A stretch of 13,391 nucleotides of DNA from Candidatus Bathyarchaeota archaeon (GCA_030602935.1 JAUVYU010000005.1:1-13391), one strand, 5' to 3'. Shown: positions 6,139 to 12,148, counted from the stretch's first letter. The notes: generated by a model not told the origin, from the sequence alone. Numbers and translations: made by a program.

Positions 6139-7314
6139 CTAGTCTTCACTGTCTCTGCGGGCCATATAGACGACAAGGATTAGGCCCACCAACGTCATCC
6201 CCGTTGAGAACTGCAGCGCTCCTCTGGGTCCGATGGTCTCCGCGATCAGTCCCAGTATCATCGGGTTGATGATCCTGCTCACGTTCCCGAACATGGAGTA
6301 CATTGCCATGGCGGTGCCTCTATTCTCCTCTCCAGAGCTTTCAGCGACGTAGACGTTACCCGAGGTCAGGTAGATGCCGTAGGCGATCCCCTGGATGCCC
6401 AGGAGGGCGCTCACGAGTATCAGCCCCGTGGACTGGGAGACGCTGAAGATCGTGACAGCCGACATCAGCAGCCCGAAGACCATGAGATAAAGAACCCTGA
6501 AGCGTTTCGTCAGCGAGCCGACGGGAAGCCTCACCGCCGTGCTCGCCAGCCCCCTCGCCGTGAAACCGATGCCCACCTCAGCCTCGTCGAAGCCGATGCT
6601 CGCCCCGTAGACGGGGAAGAACAGGGTCAGGGCGCTGAACATGAGGGAGTTGAGGTAGTTGGCGAATCCCGCGGCCAGGACACGTGGATCCCTGATGATC
6701 GATGAGATGCTGAGCCTCTGAACCCTCGCCCTGGCCTCCCTCTTCTCCGTCTCCTCCACGAACTGGAGCATGCCGATGCTCAGGACGGCGAAGCCGCTGC
6801 TCAGCAGGAAGCTCACGTCGGGTCCGTAGATCTTCGTGGTGAAACCCCCCAGGAGGGGGCCCACGGTGAAGCCGAGCCCCATGGAGGTCATGTACATCCC
6901 CTGGGCGGTGCTCCTGAACTCGGGCTCGGCGACCTCGGTCATGAGGAGGAACCCGTTACCGAAGACCAGCCCGACTCCCAGCCCCAGCAGGATCCTGATT
7001 GGGTAGAGGTGGATGGGCGACGAAGCCAGCATGTATGAGAGGGGGACGACGATGAAGATTGCGAGGCCCGGGGTCATCATCCTCTTTCTTCCAAGCCTGT
7101 CGGAGAGCCTACCGAATGGCAGTGATAGAAGCAGCATGGCGATGGCCGCGACGGAGCCGTAGGAGCCAAGCACGCTGAGGCTCGCCCCGATCCCCTGGGC
7201 GAAACCAGGGAATATGGGCATCACCGTGCTGGTGCTGGCGTCAGCGAGGAAAATCGCCAGGCTGAGGAGGGCCACCTTTCTGGTTAATCCCCTGTTCCCC
7301 TCTGATGAGCCCAT
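6139..7314 (-). CDS. Major facilitator superfamily transporter
   Basis: A 391-residue membrane protein with about twelve hydrophobic segments split into two six-helix halves by a charged central loop (EETEKREARARVQR, residues ~190-205). The MFS loop 2-3 motif A is clear: GRLSDRLGRKR near residues 68-78. GLGVGLVFGNG and MGLGFTVGPLLGG match helix 4/5 motifs of drug/metabolite proton antiporters. It is an inner-membrane secondary transporter, most likely an exporter by motif, but the substrate cannot be told. A TATA-like box sits about 27 bases before ATG 7314, so the mRNA is likely leaderless. It lies between the nitrilase upstream and the aminotransferase downstream, all on the same strand but with separate A/T boxes. 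Confidence 0.9.
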   Translation of the reverse strand: MGSSEGNRGLTRKVALLSLAIFLADASTSTVMPIFPGFAQGIGASLSVLGSYGSVAAIAMLLLSLPFGRLSDRLGRKRMMTPGLAIFIVVPLSYMLASSPIHLYPIRILLGLGVGLVFGNGFLLMTEVAEPEFRSTAQGMYMTSMGLGFTVGPLLGGFTTKIYGPDVSFLLSSGFAVLSIGMLQFVEETEKREARARVQRLSISSIIRDPRVLAAGFANYLNSLMFSALTLFFPVYGASIGFDEAEVGIGFTARGLASTAVRLPVGSLTKRFRVLYLMVFGLLMSAVTIFSVSQSTGLILVSALLGIQGIAYGIYLTSGNVYVAESSGEENRGTAMAMYSMFGNVSRIINPMILGLIAETIGPRGALQFSTGMTLVGLILVVYMARRDSED

Positions 7315-7335
7315 TCATCTTCAGGGTGTCCAGAC

Positions 7336-7346
7336 GTTTAAAAAAC
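7336..7346 (-). promoter_or_regulatory. TATA-like box of the MFS gene
   Basis: On the - strand GTTTTTTAAAC (a palindromic A/T box) is centred about 27 bases before ATG 7314, the spacing of a leaderless archaeal gene. Confidence 0.5.
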
Positions 7347-7368
7347 CCAGCAGCCTGTTCGGATGTCC

Positions 7369-8394
7369 CTATTCGCAAGCTTCTTTCAGGTCGTCGGATT
7401 CCTTGAGTGTCTTATCCCTGTCGTAGTTGACCTCGGGCTTCGGACGTTCATCGACGTGCAATTGGAATACATCAGGCCTTGAGTAGTGGCCCACGGCGTC
7501 GAAGTCGAAACGGCTGCGGACCACGTCAGCGAGGTCGAGGTCCGCGTAGAGAATTCCCTCCTCACCATACAATGGCCCGGCTATCACCTCTCCCAGCGGG
7601 GAGATGATGACGCTACCGCCCCGGCAGATCTCCTCAGGTAAATCCACGAGGTCCTCGACCCCTGCCAGGTCGGAGGGGTACATGCTCTTCGTCACGTACT
7701 GGTTGCAGCCGAGGACGAAGCAGCGCCCCTCCAGGGCGATGTGGATGAGGGTGCTCTGCCACCGCTCACGCTGGTCCGCCGTGGGGGCGAGGTAGATCTC
7801 GACCCCCTTGCCGTACATGGCGACCCTTGCCAGGGGCATGTAGTTCTCCCAGCAGATGAGCCTTCCGATGACGCCGATCTCCGTCCTGAACGCGGCCAGG
7901 GTGCTCCCGTCCCCTGACCCCCAGATGAGGCGCTCCGCAGCCGTGGGCATCAGCTTCCTGTGCTTCCCCATCAGCCTACCGTCGGGGCCGAAGTAGAGCA
8001 GGGTGCAGTAGACCGTGCCCCGGCTGTATTCGCTGTCCCTCTCGATGACCCCCAACACAAGGAATACGCCGGCCTCACGGGCTGCCTCCCCCAGCCTCTC
8101 GGTGACCGGCCCGGGCACCTCCACCGAGTTGGCCCAGTACCTCTCCCAGGTCAGACGGCCCTCGGGCTTCCTGTCGCCCACGACCGTGCCGAAGCTTAAC
8201 CCTCGGGGGTATGCTGGGATGAAGGCCTCCGGGAATAGGATCAGCTTGGCCCCCTTCCCTGCGGCTTCGGCTATCAGGCGGACTGCCTTCTCCACCGACG
8301 CCTCGCGATCGAATAGGACGGATGCGGCCTGCACGACGGCCACTTTCACTTTCGGAGATTCGTCGCCCATGGTGGTCCCTATTCTCCTCTTCAT
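7369..8394 (-). CDS. Nitrilase (carbon-nitrogen hydrolase, branch 1)
   Basis: A protein of the nitrilase superfamily with the full Glu-Lys-Cys triad: LFPEAFIP (Glu), GKHRKLMPT (Lys) and RLICWENYMPLAR (Cys). The CWENYMPLAR block after the catalytic Cys is typical of true nitrilases and cyanide-processing relatives rather than amidases. The PTAAERLIWGSGDGS segment also fits branch 1. These enzymes turn a nitrile into the acid and ammonia, or sometimes an amide, and often form spiral oligomers. The frame is open to GTG 8418. I chose ATG 8394 because a TATA-like box at about 8424-8435 predicts transcription starting near 8400; ATG 8370, eight codons later and closer to the conserved KVKVAVVQ strand, is an alternative. 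It is divergent from the RidA gene and probably shares its control region. Confidence 0.9.
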   Translation of the reverse strand: MKRRIGTTMGDESPKVKVAVVQAASVLFDREASVEKAVRLIAEAAGKGAKLILFPEAFIPAYPRGLSFGTVVGDRKPEGRLTWERYWANSVEVPGPVTERLGEAAREAGVFLVLGVIERDSEYSRGTVYCTLLYFGPDGRLMGKHRKLMPTAAERLIWGSGDGSTLAAFRTEIGVIGRLICWENYMPLARVAMYGKGVEIYLAPTADQRERWQSTLIHIALEGRCFVLGCNQYVTKSMYPSDLAGVEDLVDLPEEICRGGSVIISPLGEVIAGPLYGEEGILYADLDLADVVRSRFDFDAVGHYSRPDVFQLHVDERPKPEVNYDRDKTLKESDDLKEACE

Positions 8395-8423
8395 TATTTG
8401 TCTTTTTGGACCGTTCACGATAG

Positions 8424-8435
8424 TCTTATTACTAC
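8424..8435. promoter_or_regulatory. Shared TATA-like block between nitrilase and RidA genes
   Basis: TCTTATTACTAC is A/T-rich on both strands. It is centred about 35 bases before ATG 8465 (ridA-like, +) and about 35 before ATG 8394 (nitrilase, -). A common regulator could act on both genes. Confidence 0.4.
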
Positions 8436-8464
8436 TATGCCTTCATCTCTGAGTTTGATGTGAA

Positions 8465-8788
8465 ATGTCGAAGCCACTTCTTTCAAGGGTGAGGCGCGTC
8501 GGAAACATCCTCTTCCTCAGCGGCATGATCGGCAGGGGAGATGACAAGGAGACACGCTTCAGGAACACCTTCGAGAGGATCAAGGAGACCCTCGAGGAGA
8601 ACGGCTCCTCCCTGGAGCACGTAGTCAACGCCACCGTCTACCTGGAGAACCTTGAGGACAGACCCACGATCCTGAACCCACTCTGGAGGGAGTTCTTCCC
8701 CGAGAACCCGCCGACGCGTACCTGCGTCCAAGCAGGGCTCCTGGGGAGGGAGATAGAGATCACCGCCATCGCAGAGATCCCCGACTGA
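8465..8788 (+). CDS. RidA/YjgF family enamine/imine deaminase
   Basis: A 107-residue protein of the RidA fold, about 20 residues shorter than E. coli RidA because the N-terminal loop before the first strand is missing. VGNILFLSGMIG is the conserved second strand. PPTRTCVQAGLL carries R85, matching the Arg (R105 in E. coli) needed for deaminase activity, and EIEITAIAEIP carries E98 at the position of E120. RidA trimers hydrolyse reactive 2-aminoacrylate and related imines to ketoacid and ammonia and so protect PLP enzymes, including branched-chain aminotransferase. The presence of an aminotransferase and a divergent nitrilase nearby fits such chemistry. The ribosome site is weak and the gene may be nearly leaderless. 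It is convergent with the RdhA-like gene. Confidence 0.88.
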   Translation: MSKPLLSRVRRVGNILFLSGMIGRGDDKETRFRNTFERIKETLEENGSSLEHVVNATVYLENLEDRPTILNPLWREFFPENPPTRTCVQAGLLGREIEITAIAEIPD

Positions 8789-8812
8789 GGGCAACCTCGA
8801 TATAGGATTCCT

Positions 8813-9979
8813 CTAATCCCAGTACTTCCGGGGATCAGGCATCTTGCCGTAGCCCATTGCGTCGTCAGCCCAGACCCAGAGCCTGTTGAGCTGGGGGACG
8901 TTCCGGATGAACCACTTCACGGCGTCGTGGAGGAAACCGGGGGGCTTCGTAAAGCTGCATGTACGGAAACAGTTGTTGCACCCGTTCCCGATCTCGTTCC
9001 AGTACTCGAGGCACGCCTCAGCGTCCGTGTACCACTTATACACCCCCGGGTTGTTGGCGTCACTCGGCCCCTCCCAGGTCCTCGGACCCTCGGAGATGGA
9101 CCGGCTCGGGCAGTGCTTCGCACACTTCTTGCAGACCTCGCAGAACTCGATTATCCCCTCCGGGGCCTGGGGGCTGACCGGCAGGGGGAGGTCCGTGAAG
9201 ATCTTGAGGATCCTGACGAGGGGGCCCCTCTCCCATGTTATGAGCCTTCCGTGGCGGCCCAGATGGCCGAGGCCGGCCTGGATGGCGATGGGGACGCTGA
9301 TGGCGGTGTCGTTGCCGGTGGGGACTGCGTGGTAGCCCAGTCCCCTTATGAACTCGGCGACGTGGCCCGCGAGGATGTGCATCCTGCTGTACCCCATGAC
9401 GGTGGCGACCTCGAGGCGGGTCGGGGAGTAGAGGGTCTCCTCGTACTCCATGGGCACCGTGAGTGCGATGACATATCTATGGCTCTCCGGGATCACCGCC
9501 TTCTCCTCGCTGACGTACCCCTCCTCTACGTCCTCGAAGACTATAGGTTTCCCGAAGCGGGTCGCCGTGTACACCCAGCGCCTGTCAAGCTCGCAGAAGC
9601 CGACGCCAGCTGCCCCGTAGTACTTCGCCGCCTTCTCGATGATCTTGGCGGCCTTCTCAGGTATCCCCTCCCATCGGGGGATGCCCTCAGGCTTCCGGGC
9701 GACACCCAGTGAGCTCCATTTGTAGAAGCCTGTTCCCTGGGAGTAGTGTTCCCCGGGGAGGGTCTCGTACATCCCCGCAGCTGAGTTATATGCGTAGTCG
9801 ACGAGGGAGTACCCGGGCAGGTCCTTCCTGATCCTCTCGGCCTTCTCCTCTTCGGAGCCGAAGCCTACCGTCCTGCCCGTCTTCTTCAGATGCCTGCCGA
9901 AGGCGGAGTCCCTCTGGTCGAACCTCTCGTAGCTGTCATTGGCAGGGTAGATCTCGTTGAAGCTGCGTTCACTCGGCAT
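8813..9979 (-). CDS. RdhA-like reductive dehalogenase homologue, cytosolic, no Tat signal
   Basis: A 388-residue protein whose C-terminal half matches the corrinoid/iron-sulfur reductive dehalogenase family. FCEVCKKCAKHCPS gives the first [4Fe-4S] motif (C280, C283, C286, C290). C323 with CNNCFRTCSF (C334, C337, C341) gives the second, ending CSF instead of the common CPF. Before these come the family blocks FIRGLGYHAVPTGND, PIAIQAGLGHLGRHG and FTDLPL, with PGVYKWYTDAEAC between the clusters. The N-terminus (MPSERSFNEIYPAND) has no twin-arginine signal and no membrane segment. No RdhB-like anchor gene is adjacent, so it is not a classic respiratory, membrane-attached enzyme. Halide removal cannot be assumed; other corrinoid-dependent reductions are possible. 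QueG is a relative but lacks this arrangement. It has its own A/T-rich promoter. Confidence 0.88.
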   Translation of the reverse strand: MPSERSFNEIYPANDSYERFDQRDSAFGRHLKKTGRTVGFGSEEEKAERIRKDLPGYSLVDYAYNSAAGMYETLPGEHYSQGTGFYKWSSLGVARKPEGIPRWEGIPEKAAKIIEKAAKYYGAAGVGFCELDRRWVYTATRFGKPIVFEDVEEGYVSEEKAVIPESHRYVIALTVPMEYEETLYSPTRLEVATVMGYSRMHILAGHVAEFIRGLGYHAVPTGNDTAISVPIAIQAGLGHLGRHGRLITWERGPLVRILKIFTDLPLPVSPQAPEGIIEFCEVCKKCAKHCPSRSISEGPRTWEGPSDANNPGVYKWYTDAEACLEYWNEIGNGCNNCFRTCSFTKPPGFLHDAVKWFIRNVPQLNRLWVWADDAMGYGKMPDPRKYWD

Positions 9980-10006
9980 GGGATTATCGCTGGGATTGGA
10001 GCAGGG

Positions 10007-10020
10007 GGAAATAAAAAACC
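10007..10020 (-). promoter_or_regulatory. TATA-like box of the RdhA-like gene
   Basis: On the - strand GGTTTTTTATTTCC is centred about 35 bases before ATG 9979. No ribosome site follows, so a very short leader is likely. Confidence 0.45.
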
Positions 10021-10044
10021 TTAGTCTGTTGAGGATTCTCTACA

Positions 10045-10057
10045 GGAGGTTTCCTCC
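10045..10057. repeat. GGAGG-TTT-CCTCC hairpin in the rdhA-like/small-gene gap
   Basis: A perfect 5-bp stem with a 3-base loop immediately precedes an ATG at 10059, which opens only a 19-codon frame. The layout of a ribosome site followed by its complement resembles 3865-3876 and may be regulatory. Confidence 0.4.
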
Positions 10058-10087
10058 GATGAGTCCGACCCTTCAAGGGGCGAAAGA

Positions 10088-10096
10088 GATTATACG
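10088..10096 (+). promoter_or_regulatory. TATA-like box of the four-Cys small gene
   Basis: GATTATACG is centred about 33 bases before ATG 10125. No ribosome site is seen before that ATG. Confidence 0.45.
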
Positions 10097-10124
10097 CACC
10101 GTGCATCCTCAGCATTGAGCGTTT

Positions 10125-10313
10125 ATGAGCGGCAATGCCGAGAAGGTGAGGTGCAGCCCCTGCAGGTACCTGAAGCACCTCGACGACACCGAGTGGGTGG
10201 ACCCCAACGAGCCCTTCACGTGGCAGTGCACCCATCCGGAGCTTGACGGGGAGAAGATGAGCGACATGCGGAAGTTCATGCCCAGGGACTGCGACAAGTA
10301 CGAGAAGGCGTAG
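10125..10313 (+). CDS. Small 62-residue four-Cys protein
   Basis: A 62-residue hydrophilic protein beginning MSGNAEKVRCSPCRYLKHL. Four Cys (C10, C13, C35, C56) in a CxxC...C...C pattern could bind zinc or an iron-sulfur cluster. FTWQCTHPELDGEKM and MPRDCDKYEKA surround the last two; an MPRDC-type ending is seen in small archaeal Cys proteins, but I cannot name the family. Codon use has the strong G/C third-position bias of the left-hand genes, which supports real coding. It is divergent from the RdhA-like gene, with a TATA-like box placed for a leaderless or short-leader mRNA. A redox or metal role alongside the RdhA-like protein is only a guess from position. Confidence 0.7.
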   Translation: MSGNAEKVRCSPCRYLKHLDDTEWVDPNEPFTWQCTHPELDGEKMSDMRKFMPRDCDKYEKA

Positions 10314-10338
10314 TCAACAGTCCAATAGCTGATTTCTA

Positions 10339-10352
10339 GGTATTTATACTCC
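10339..10352 (+). promoter_or_regulatory. TATA-like box of the truncated VOC gene
   Basis: GGTATTTATACTCC is a strong box centred 26 bases before ATG 10372, ideal for a leaderless start, even though the gene it serves is cut short. Confidence 0.5.
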
Positions 10353-10371
10353 AAAACCGTTCTTACAGCGC

Positions 10372-10494
10372 ATGGAAGGCATAGTAGGATTAATCACAAT
10401 ACTGACAGACGACCTTAAGCCGATGAAGGCTTTCTATTCTGAGGACATGGGATTCAGCGGCCTGAGGGTCCTCAACGCTTGCTGGCCTATGTAA
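10372..10494 (+). pseudogene. Truncated glyoxalase/VOC-family protein, N-terminal 40 residues
   Basis: The frame encodes MEGIVGLITILTDDLKPMKA followed by FYSEDMGF, the first strand and helix of the vicinal-oxygen-chelate fold (hydrophobic strand, D-L-x-x-x-xx-FY, then xMGF). VOC proteins are usually 110-150 residues, but here a TAA at 10492 follows after 40 codons and another lies two codons later. No continuation of the fold is recognisable in any frame downstream. The promoter box and start are intact. The AT-rich, gene-poor stretch begins right after the stop, so the gene may have been cut by insertion or deletion. A functional micro-protein is possible but unlikely. Confidence 0.6.
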
Positions 10495-10571
10495 TCCTAA
10501 ACGCCAAACATTTTTTCGTATTTTACCTGCTGTATCTGCATATCGAGAAGTGGTGGACTGGGGGGGATTAA

Positions 10572-10585
10572 CCTAAAATTTTAGG
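10572..10585. repeat. 14-bp perfect palindrome CCTAAAATTTTAGG
   Basis: A perfect 14-bp palindrome in the gene-free stretch after the truncated VOC gene; it looks like a dimer-binding operator, though no promoter of a recognised gene lies beside it. Confidence 0.6.
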
Positions 10586-10774
10586 CATAGGGTATTTGTT
10601 TATTTGTTGAGTGGGGAGAGGGATTTCAACACAGATTTACTGGTAAATGTCCCTCATACAATAAGGTGTGTATTAATTTCCTTTAATCGAATGTTGGGTA
10701 TAGGGTCCGGTTGAGTAAATAGCGGGCTCGGTGGGTTACGCTCAATGTCGCGAGCGGATTCTATCCTTTTTTCA

Positions 10775-10781
10775 CGCGCGC
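10775..10781. repeat. Alternating CG tract, VOC/DUF211 gap
   Basis: CGCGCGC lies in A/T-richer intergenic sequence about 65 bases before the DUF211 TATA-like box. It is the first of the boundary-associated tracts in the right part. Confidence 0.5.
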
Positions 10782-10844
10782 AGTTACGATGGGTCTTCCC
10801 CACCCATGATGCCCTCTATTGCTTGTCAGTAAACGTTTTCCATA

Positions 10845-10854
10845 CATATCTTTA
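10845..10854 (+). promoter_or_regulatory. TATA-like box of the DUF211 gene
   Basis: CATATCTTTA is centred about 34 bases before GTG 10884. GGTGA at 10879-10883 touches the start codon and is too close to act as a ribosome site for it, which favours a short leader. Confidence 0.4.
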
Positions 10855-10883
10855 AGCGGTGGTGCATCCCATTAAATGGTGAA

Positions 10884-11165
10884 GTGGTATCTCAAGCTAA
10901 ATACAAGAAAAACTCGCGAATAAAAAACATTGTTTTGGACGTTTTGAAGCCCCACTCACCCCCTCTTCCTGAATTCGCGACCTTCATTAGTAAGCTGGAT
11001 GGAGTGAACAAGGTGGATATCAACCTGGTGGAGATTGATGAGAAAACAGAGAGCCTGAAGGTTACTCTAAACGGTTCCAACATAAAATTTTACGCCTTGA
11101 AGGAACTAATGGAGACACGTGGAGCCGTAATCCATAGCGTAGACCAGGTAATGGCTGAGAAGTAG
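10884..11165 (+). CDS. DUF211 family protein
   Basis: A 93-residue protein that matches the archaeal DUF211 family (COG1888 type). Its RIKNIVLDVLKPH opening, GVNKVDINLVEIDEKTESLKV centre and GAVIHSVDQVMAEK ending are the conserved blocks. The fold is a ferredoxin-like beta-alpha-beta domain that assembles into oligomers; its role is unknown. GTG 10884 is the only standard start before the conserved region, adding a basic 12-residue N-terminus. Codon use is clearly more A/T-rich than in genes left of 10,370. Its TAG stop is followed in the same frame by the open frame of the winged-helix gene, but DUF211 proteins normally end at about this length, so the stop is natural. Confidence 0.88.
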   Translation: MVSQAKYKKNSRIKNIVLDVLKPHSPPLPEFATFISKLDGVNKVDINLVEIDEKTESLKVTLNGSNIKFYALKELMETRGAVIHSVDQVMAEK

Positions 11166-11175
11166 AGGAAAAAAC

Positions 11176-11564
11176 ATGTACACACCTCGCGCGCGCGCAA
11201 AGAGCTAACAGAGAAAGAGGAACAAATCATTGAAATCATAAAAGAGGGGTATGGTTCATCACATTTTGATACCAACCAGCTAGCCTCAAATATCGATTTA
11301 TCCTCATCAACAGTAAGGAGATACTTGGGACACTTGGTTGAAAAAAGATACCTGAATATCGTTAAGGGTGGAGGAAGGTCGAGGAGAAATATCTACTCGT
11401 TGGATATGGATTTGGCTTATTCAGACTTCGGTTCGACCATCTCAGATCTAGTGAGTACGTCTCTCGATGTTGTACATGATCATGTCGTAAGTTGGGAACA
11501 GACAATTGGCGAAGAAGCTGAGTGGTATCGATATGATGCAGGAAGACTGGCGGTATCGAAATAG
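11176..11564 (+). CDS. Winged-helix DNA-binding regulator, frame broken at a CG tract
   Basis: The long frame ending at 11564 encodes a winged helix-turn-helix: KELTEKEEQIIEIIKEG (helix 1), DTNQLASNIDLSSSTVRRYL (helix-turn-helix), then the wing GGGRSRRNIYSL and a ~50-residue acidic tail. In the given sequence no ATG, GTG or TTG opens this frame before 11325, inside the recognition helix. The well-placed start is ATG 11176, preceded by GAGG at 11165-11168, but it reads MYTPRARAKS and stops. Removing one GC unit from the CG run at 11188-11198 would give MYTPRAR joined to KELTEKEEQ and a protein of about 127 residues. So the gene is intact except at this tract: either a slippage switch, a recent inactivation, or a sequence error. 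It could regulate itself or the adjacent DUF211 gene. Confidence 0.65.
11188..11198. repeat. Alternating CG tract at the start of the winged-helix gene
   Basis: CGCGCGCGCGC, 11 bases, the longest CG tract here. It begins 12 bases after the start of ATG 11176; its length decides whether the winged-helix frame is open. Confidence 0.8.
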
Positions 11565-11766
11565 AGGATGTTTCAGTGATCGGTTTATCAGTTTAATATT
11601 AGAGCAAAATAGCGAGTGCGTTGATGAAAGGAATGAAAATATCCGTGAGAATCAGATTAGAGTGGTTTAGAAAACATATAACCAATGGTTAGATTTCGCG
11701 TGTGATTTCGAGGATGAGAATTGGAATATGGAACTCAAGTGCGGGGCGCGCGTGCAAGCCACCAAA
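11565..11766. other. Gene-free AT-rich stretch after the winged-helix gene
   Basis: No convincing gene is seen. A 22-codon ATG frame (11624-11692) lies 28 bases after an A/T box (GTTTAATATTA, 11591-11601), but nothing else supports it. The stretch ends in a CG tract (11746-11752). Confidence 0.4.
11746..11752. repeat. Alternating CG tract, winged-helix/zinc-ribbon gap
   Basis: GCGCGCG followed by TGCA, about 20 bases before the TATA-like box of the zinc-ribbon gene. Confidence 0.5.
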
Positions 11767-11781
11767 CATAATTTTAAAAGG
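11767..11781 (+). promoter_or_regulatory. TATA-like box of the zinc-ribbon gene
   Basis: CATAATTTTAAAAGG predicts transcription starting near 11800 and a leader of about 60 bases that begins with the hairpin at 11807-11822. CTTGTATACC at about 11785-11794 is an alternative box. Confidence 0.45.
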
Positions 11782-11806
11782 GATCTTGTATACCGACATA
11801 GCTGCA

Positions 11807-11822
11807 TGAGGGAACGCCCTCA
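11807..11822 (+). promoter_or_regulatory. Leader hairpin TGAGGG-AACG-CCCTCA
   Basis: A perfect 6-bp stem with a 4-base AACG loop lies in the predicted 5' leader of the zinc-ribbon gene. GCATG (11804-11808) could instead pair with CATGC (11835-11839), giving two exclusive folds ahead of the ribosome site GGAGTGA (11850-11856). Confidence 0.45.
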
Positions 11823-11861
11823 GGGTATTCTTTTCATGCGAACAGAAAAGGAGTGAAAGTA

Positions 11862-12032
11862 TTGGGTTATAGAGAGAGGCGCGGTAGATACGATAGTGGT
11901 CCCAGAGAGATGCACAAGGCCATATGTGCTGACTGCGGTAATGAATGTGAAGTTCCGTTTAAGCCCACGGCGGGACGACCTGTCTACTGCCGTGAGTGCT
12001 ACGCGAAGCGCAGGCCGCCGAGAAGGTACTAG
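11862..12032 (+). CDS. Small CxxC...CxxC zinc-ribbon protein (56 residues)
   Basis: The frame starts LGYRERRGRYDSGPREMHKA and continues ICADCGNECEVPFKPT, then GRPVYCRECYAKRRP. The Cys pattern C22-xx-C25-xxx-C29 then C43-xx-C46 with CEVPFKPTxGRPVYCxxCY is a well-known small zinc-ribbon protein of archaea and some bacteria, flanked by Arg-rich ends that suggest nucleic-acid binding. Its role is not established. The start is chosen as TTG 11862 because the ribosome site GGAGTGA (11850-11856) lies 5 bases upstream; GTG 11853 in the same frame overlaps that site and would add three residues. A structured leader precedes it and a nine-T run follows, so it is probably a single-gene transcript, possibly controlled by leader folding. 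Confidence 0.85.
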   Translation: MGYRERRGRYDSGPREMHKAICADCGNECEVPFKPTAGRPVYCRECYAKRRPPRRY

Positions 12033-12087
12033 AAAGCTCGGCCGCGCCTCAAGCGCGACGGGGTTTAAAGACCGTCTAAGAATGTTA

Positions 12088-12096
12088 TTTTTTTTT
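12088..12096 (+). terminator. Nine-T terminator after the zinc-ribbon gene
   Basis: Nine consecutive T lie 56 bases after the stop. CTAAGA (12076-12081) and TCTTAG (12113-12118) flank it as an inverted repeat. Confidence 0.55.
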
Positions 12097-12134
12097 AGAT
12101 TTATCCATTATATCTTAGGAAGTAATAGCTTGCA

Positions 12135-12148
12135 TATGTGTACACATA
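12135..12148. repeat. 14-bp perfect palindrome TATGTGTACACATA
   Basis: The palindrome lies within 20 bases of strict pyrimidine-purine alternation (12131-12150), about 90 bases upstream of the TATA-like box of the Lrp-type gene. It resembles a dimeric regulator site. Confidence 0.6.

Larger units (their letters stand above)
10495..10844. other. Gene-free AT-richer stretch with several inverted repeats
   Basis: No credible coding frame was found on either strand. The stretch contains a 14-bp perfect palindrome CCTAAAATTTTAGG (10572-10585). An imperfect hairpin GAGGGA (10618-10623) / TCCCTC (10650-10655) encloses ATTTAC-TG-GTAAAT (10635-10648). Two further inverted repeats are CGCTC (10739-10743) / GAGCG (10752-10756) and ATGGGT (10789-10794) / ACCCAT (10802-10807). 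A short CG tract is at 10775-10781. It could hold an unrecognised small RNA, operators for the DUF211 gene, or decayed sequence. No tRNA or box C/D pattern was seen. Confidence 0.5.

Noticed and set aside
8927..9712. A 261-codon open frame on the + strand opposite the RdhA-like gene
   Set aside because: It is a shadow frame; the - strand has both iron-sulfur motifs and the family blocks.
8813..9979. Epoxyqueuosine reductase QueG as the identity of the iron-sulfur protein
   Set aside because: The Cys spacing, the FIRGLGYHAVPTGND and KWYTDAEAC blocks and the second-cluster layout fit RdhA-type proteins better.
11163..11300. Read-through of the DUF211 TAG into the winged-helix frame, giving a fusion or a pyrrolysine codon
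   Set aside because: The frames do match, but DUF211 proteins normally end at this length, the residues after the TAG do not resemble a domain linker, and the ATG 11176 ribosome site with the CG tract explains the layout better.
11624..11692. A 22-codon ORF (MKGMKISVRIRLEWFRKHIT...) 28 bases after an A/T box
   Set aside because: It is too short and without conservation or ribosome evidence; the spacing to the A/T box could be chance in AT-rich DNA.
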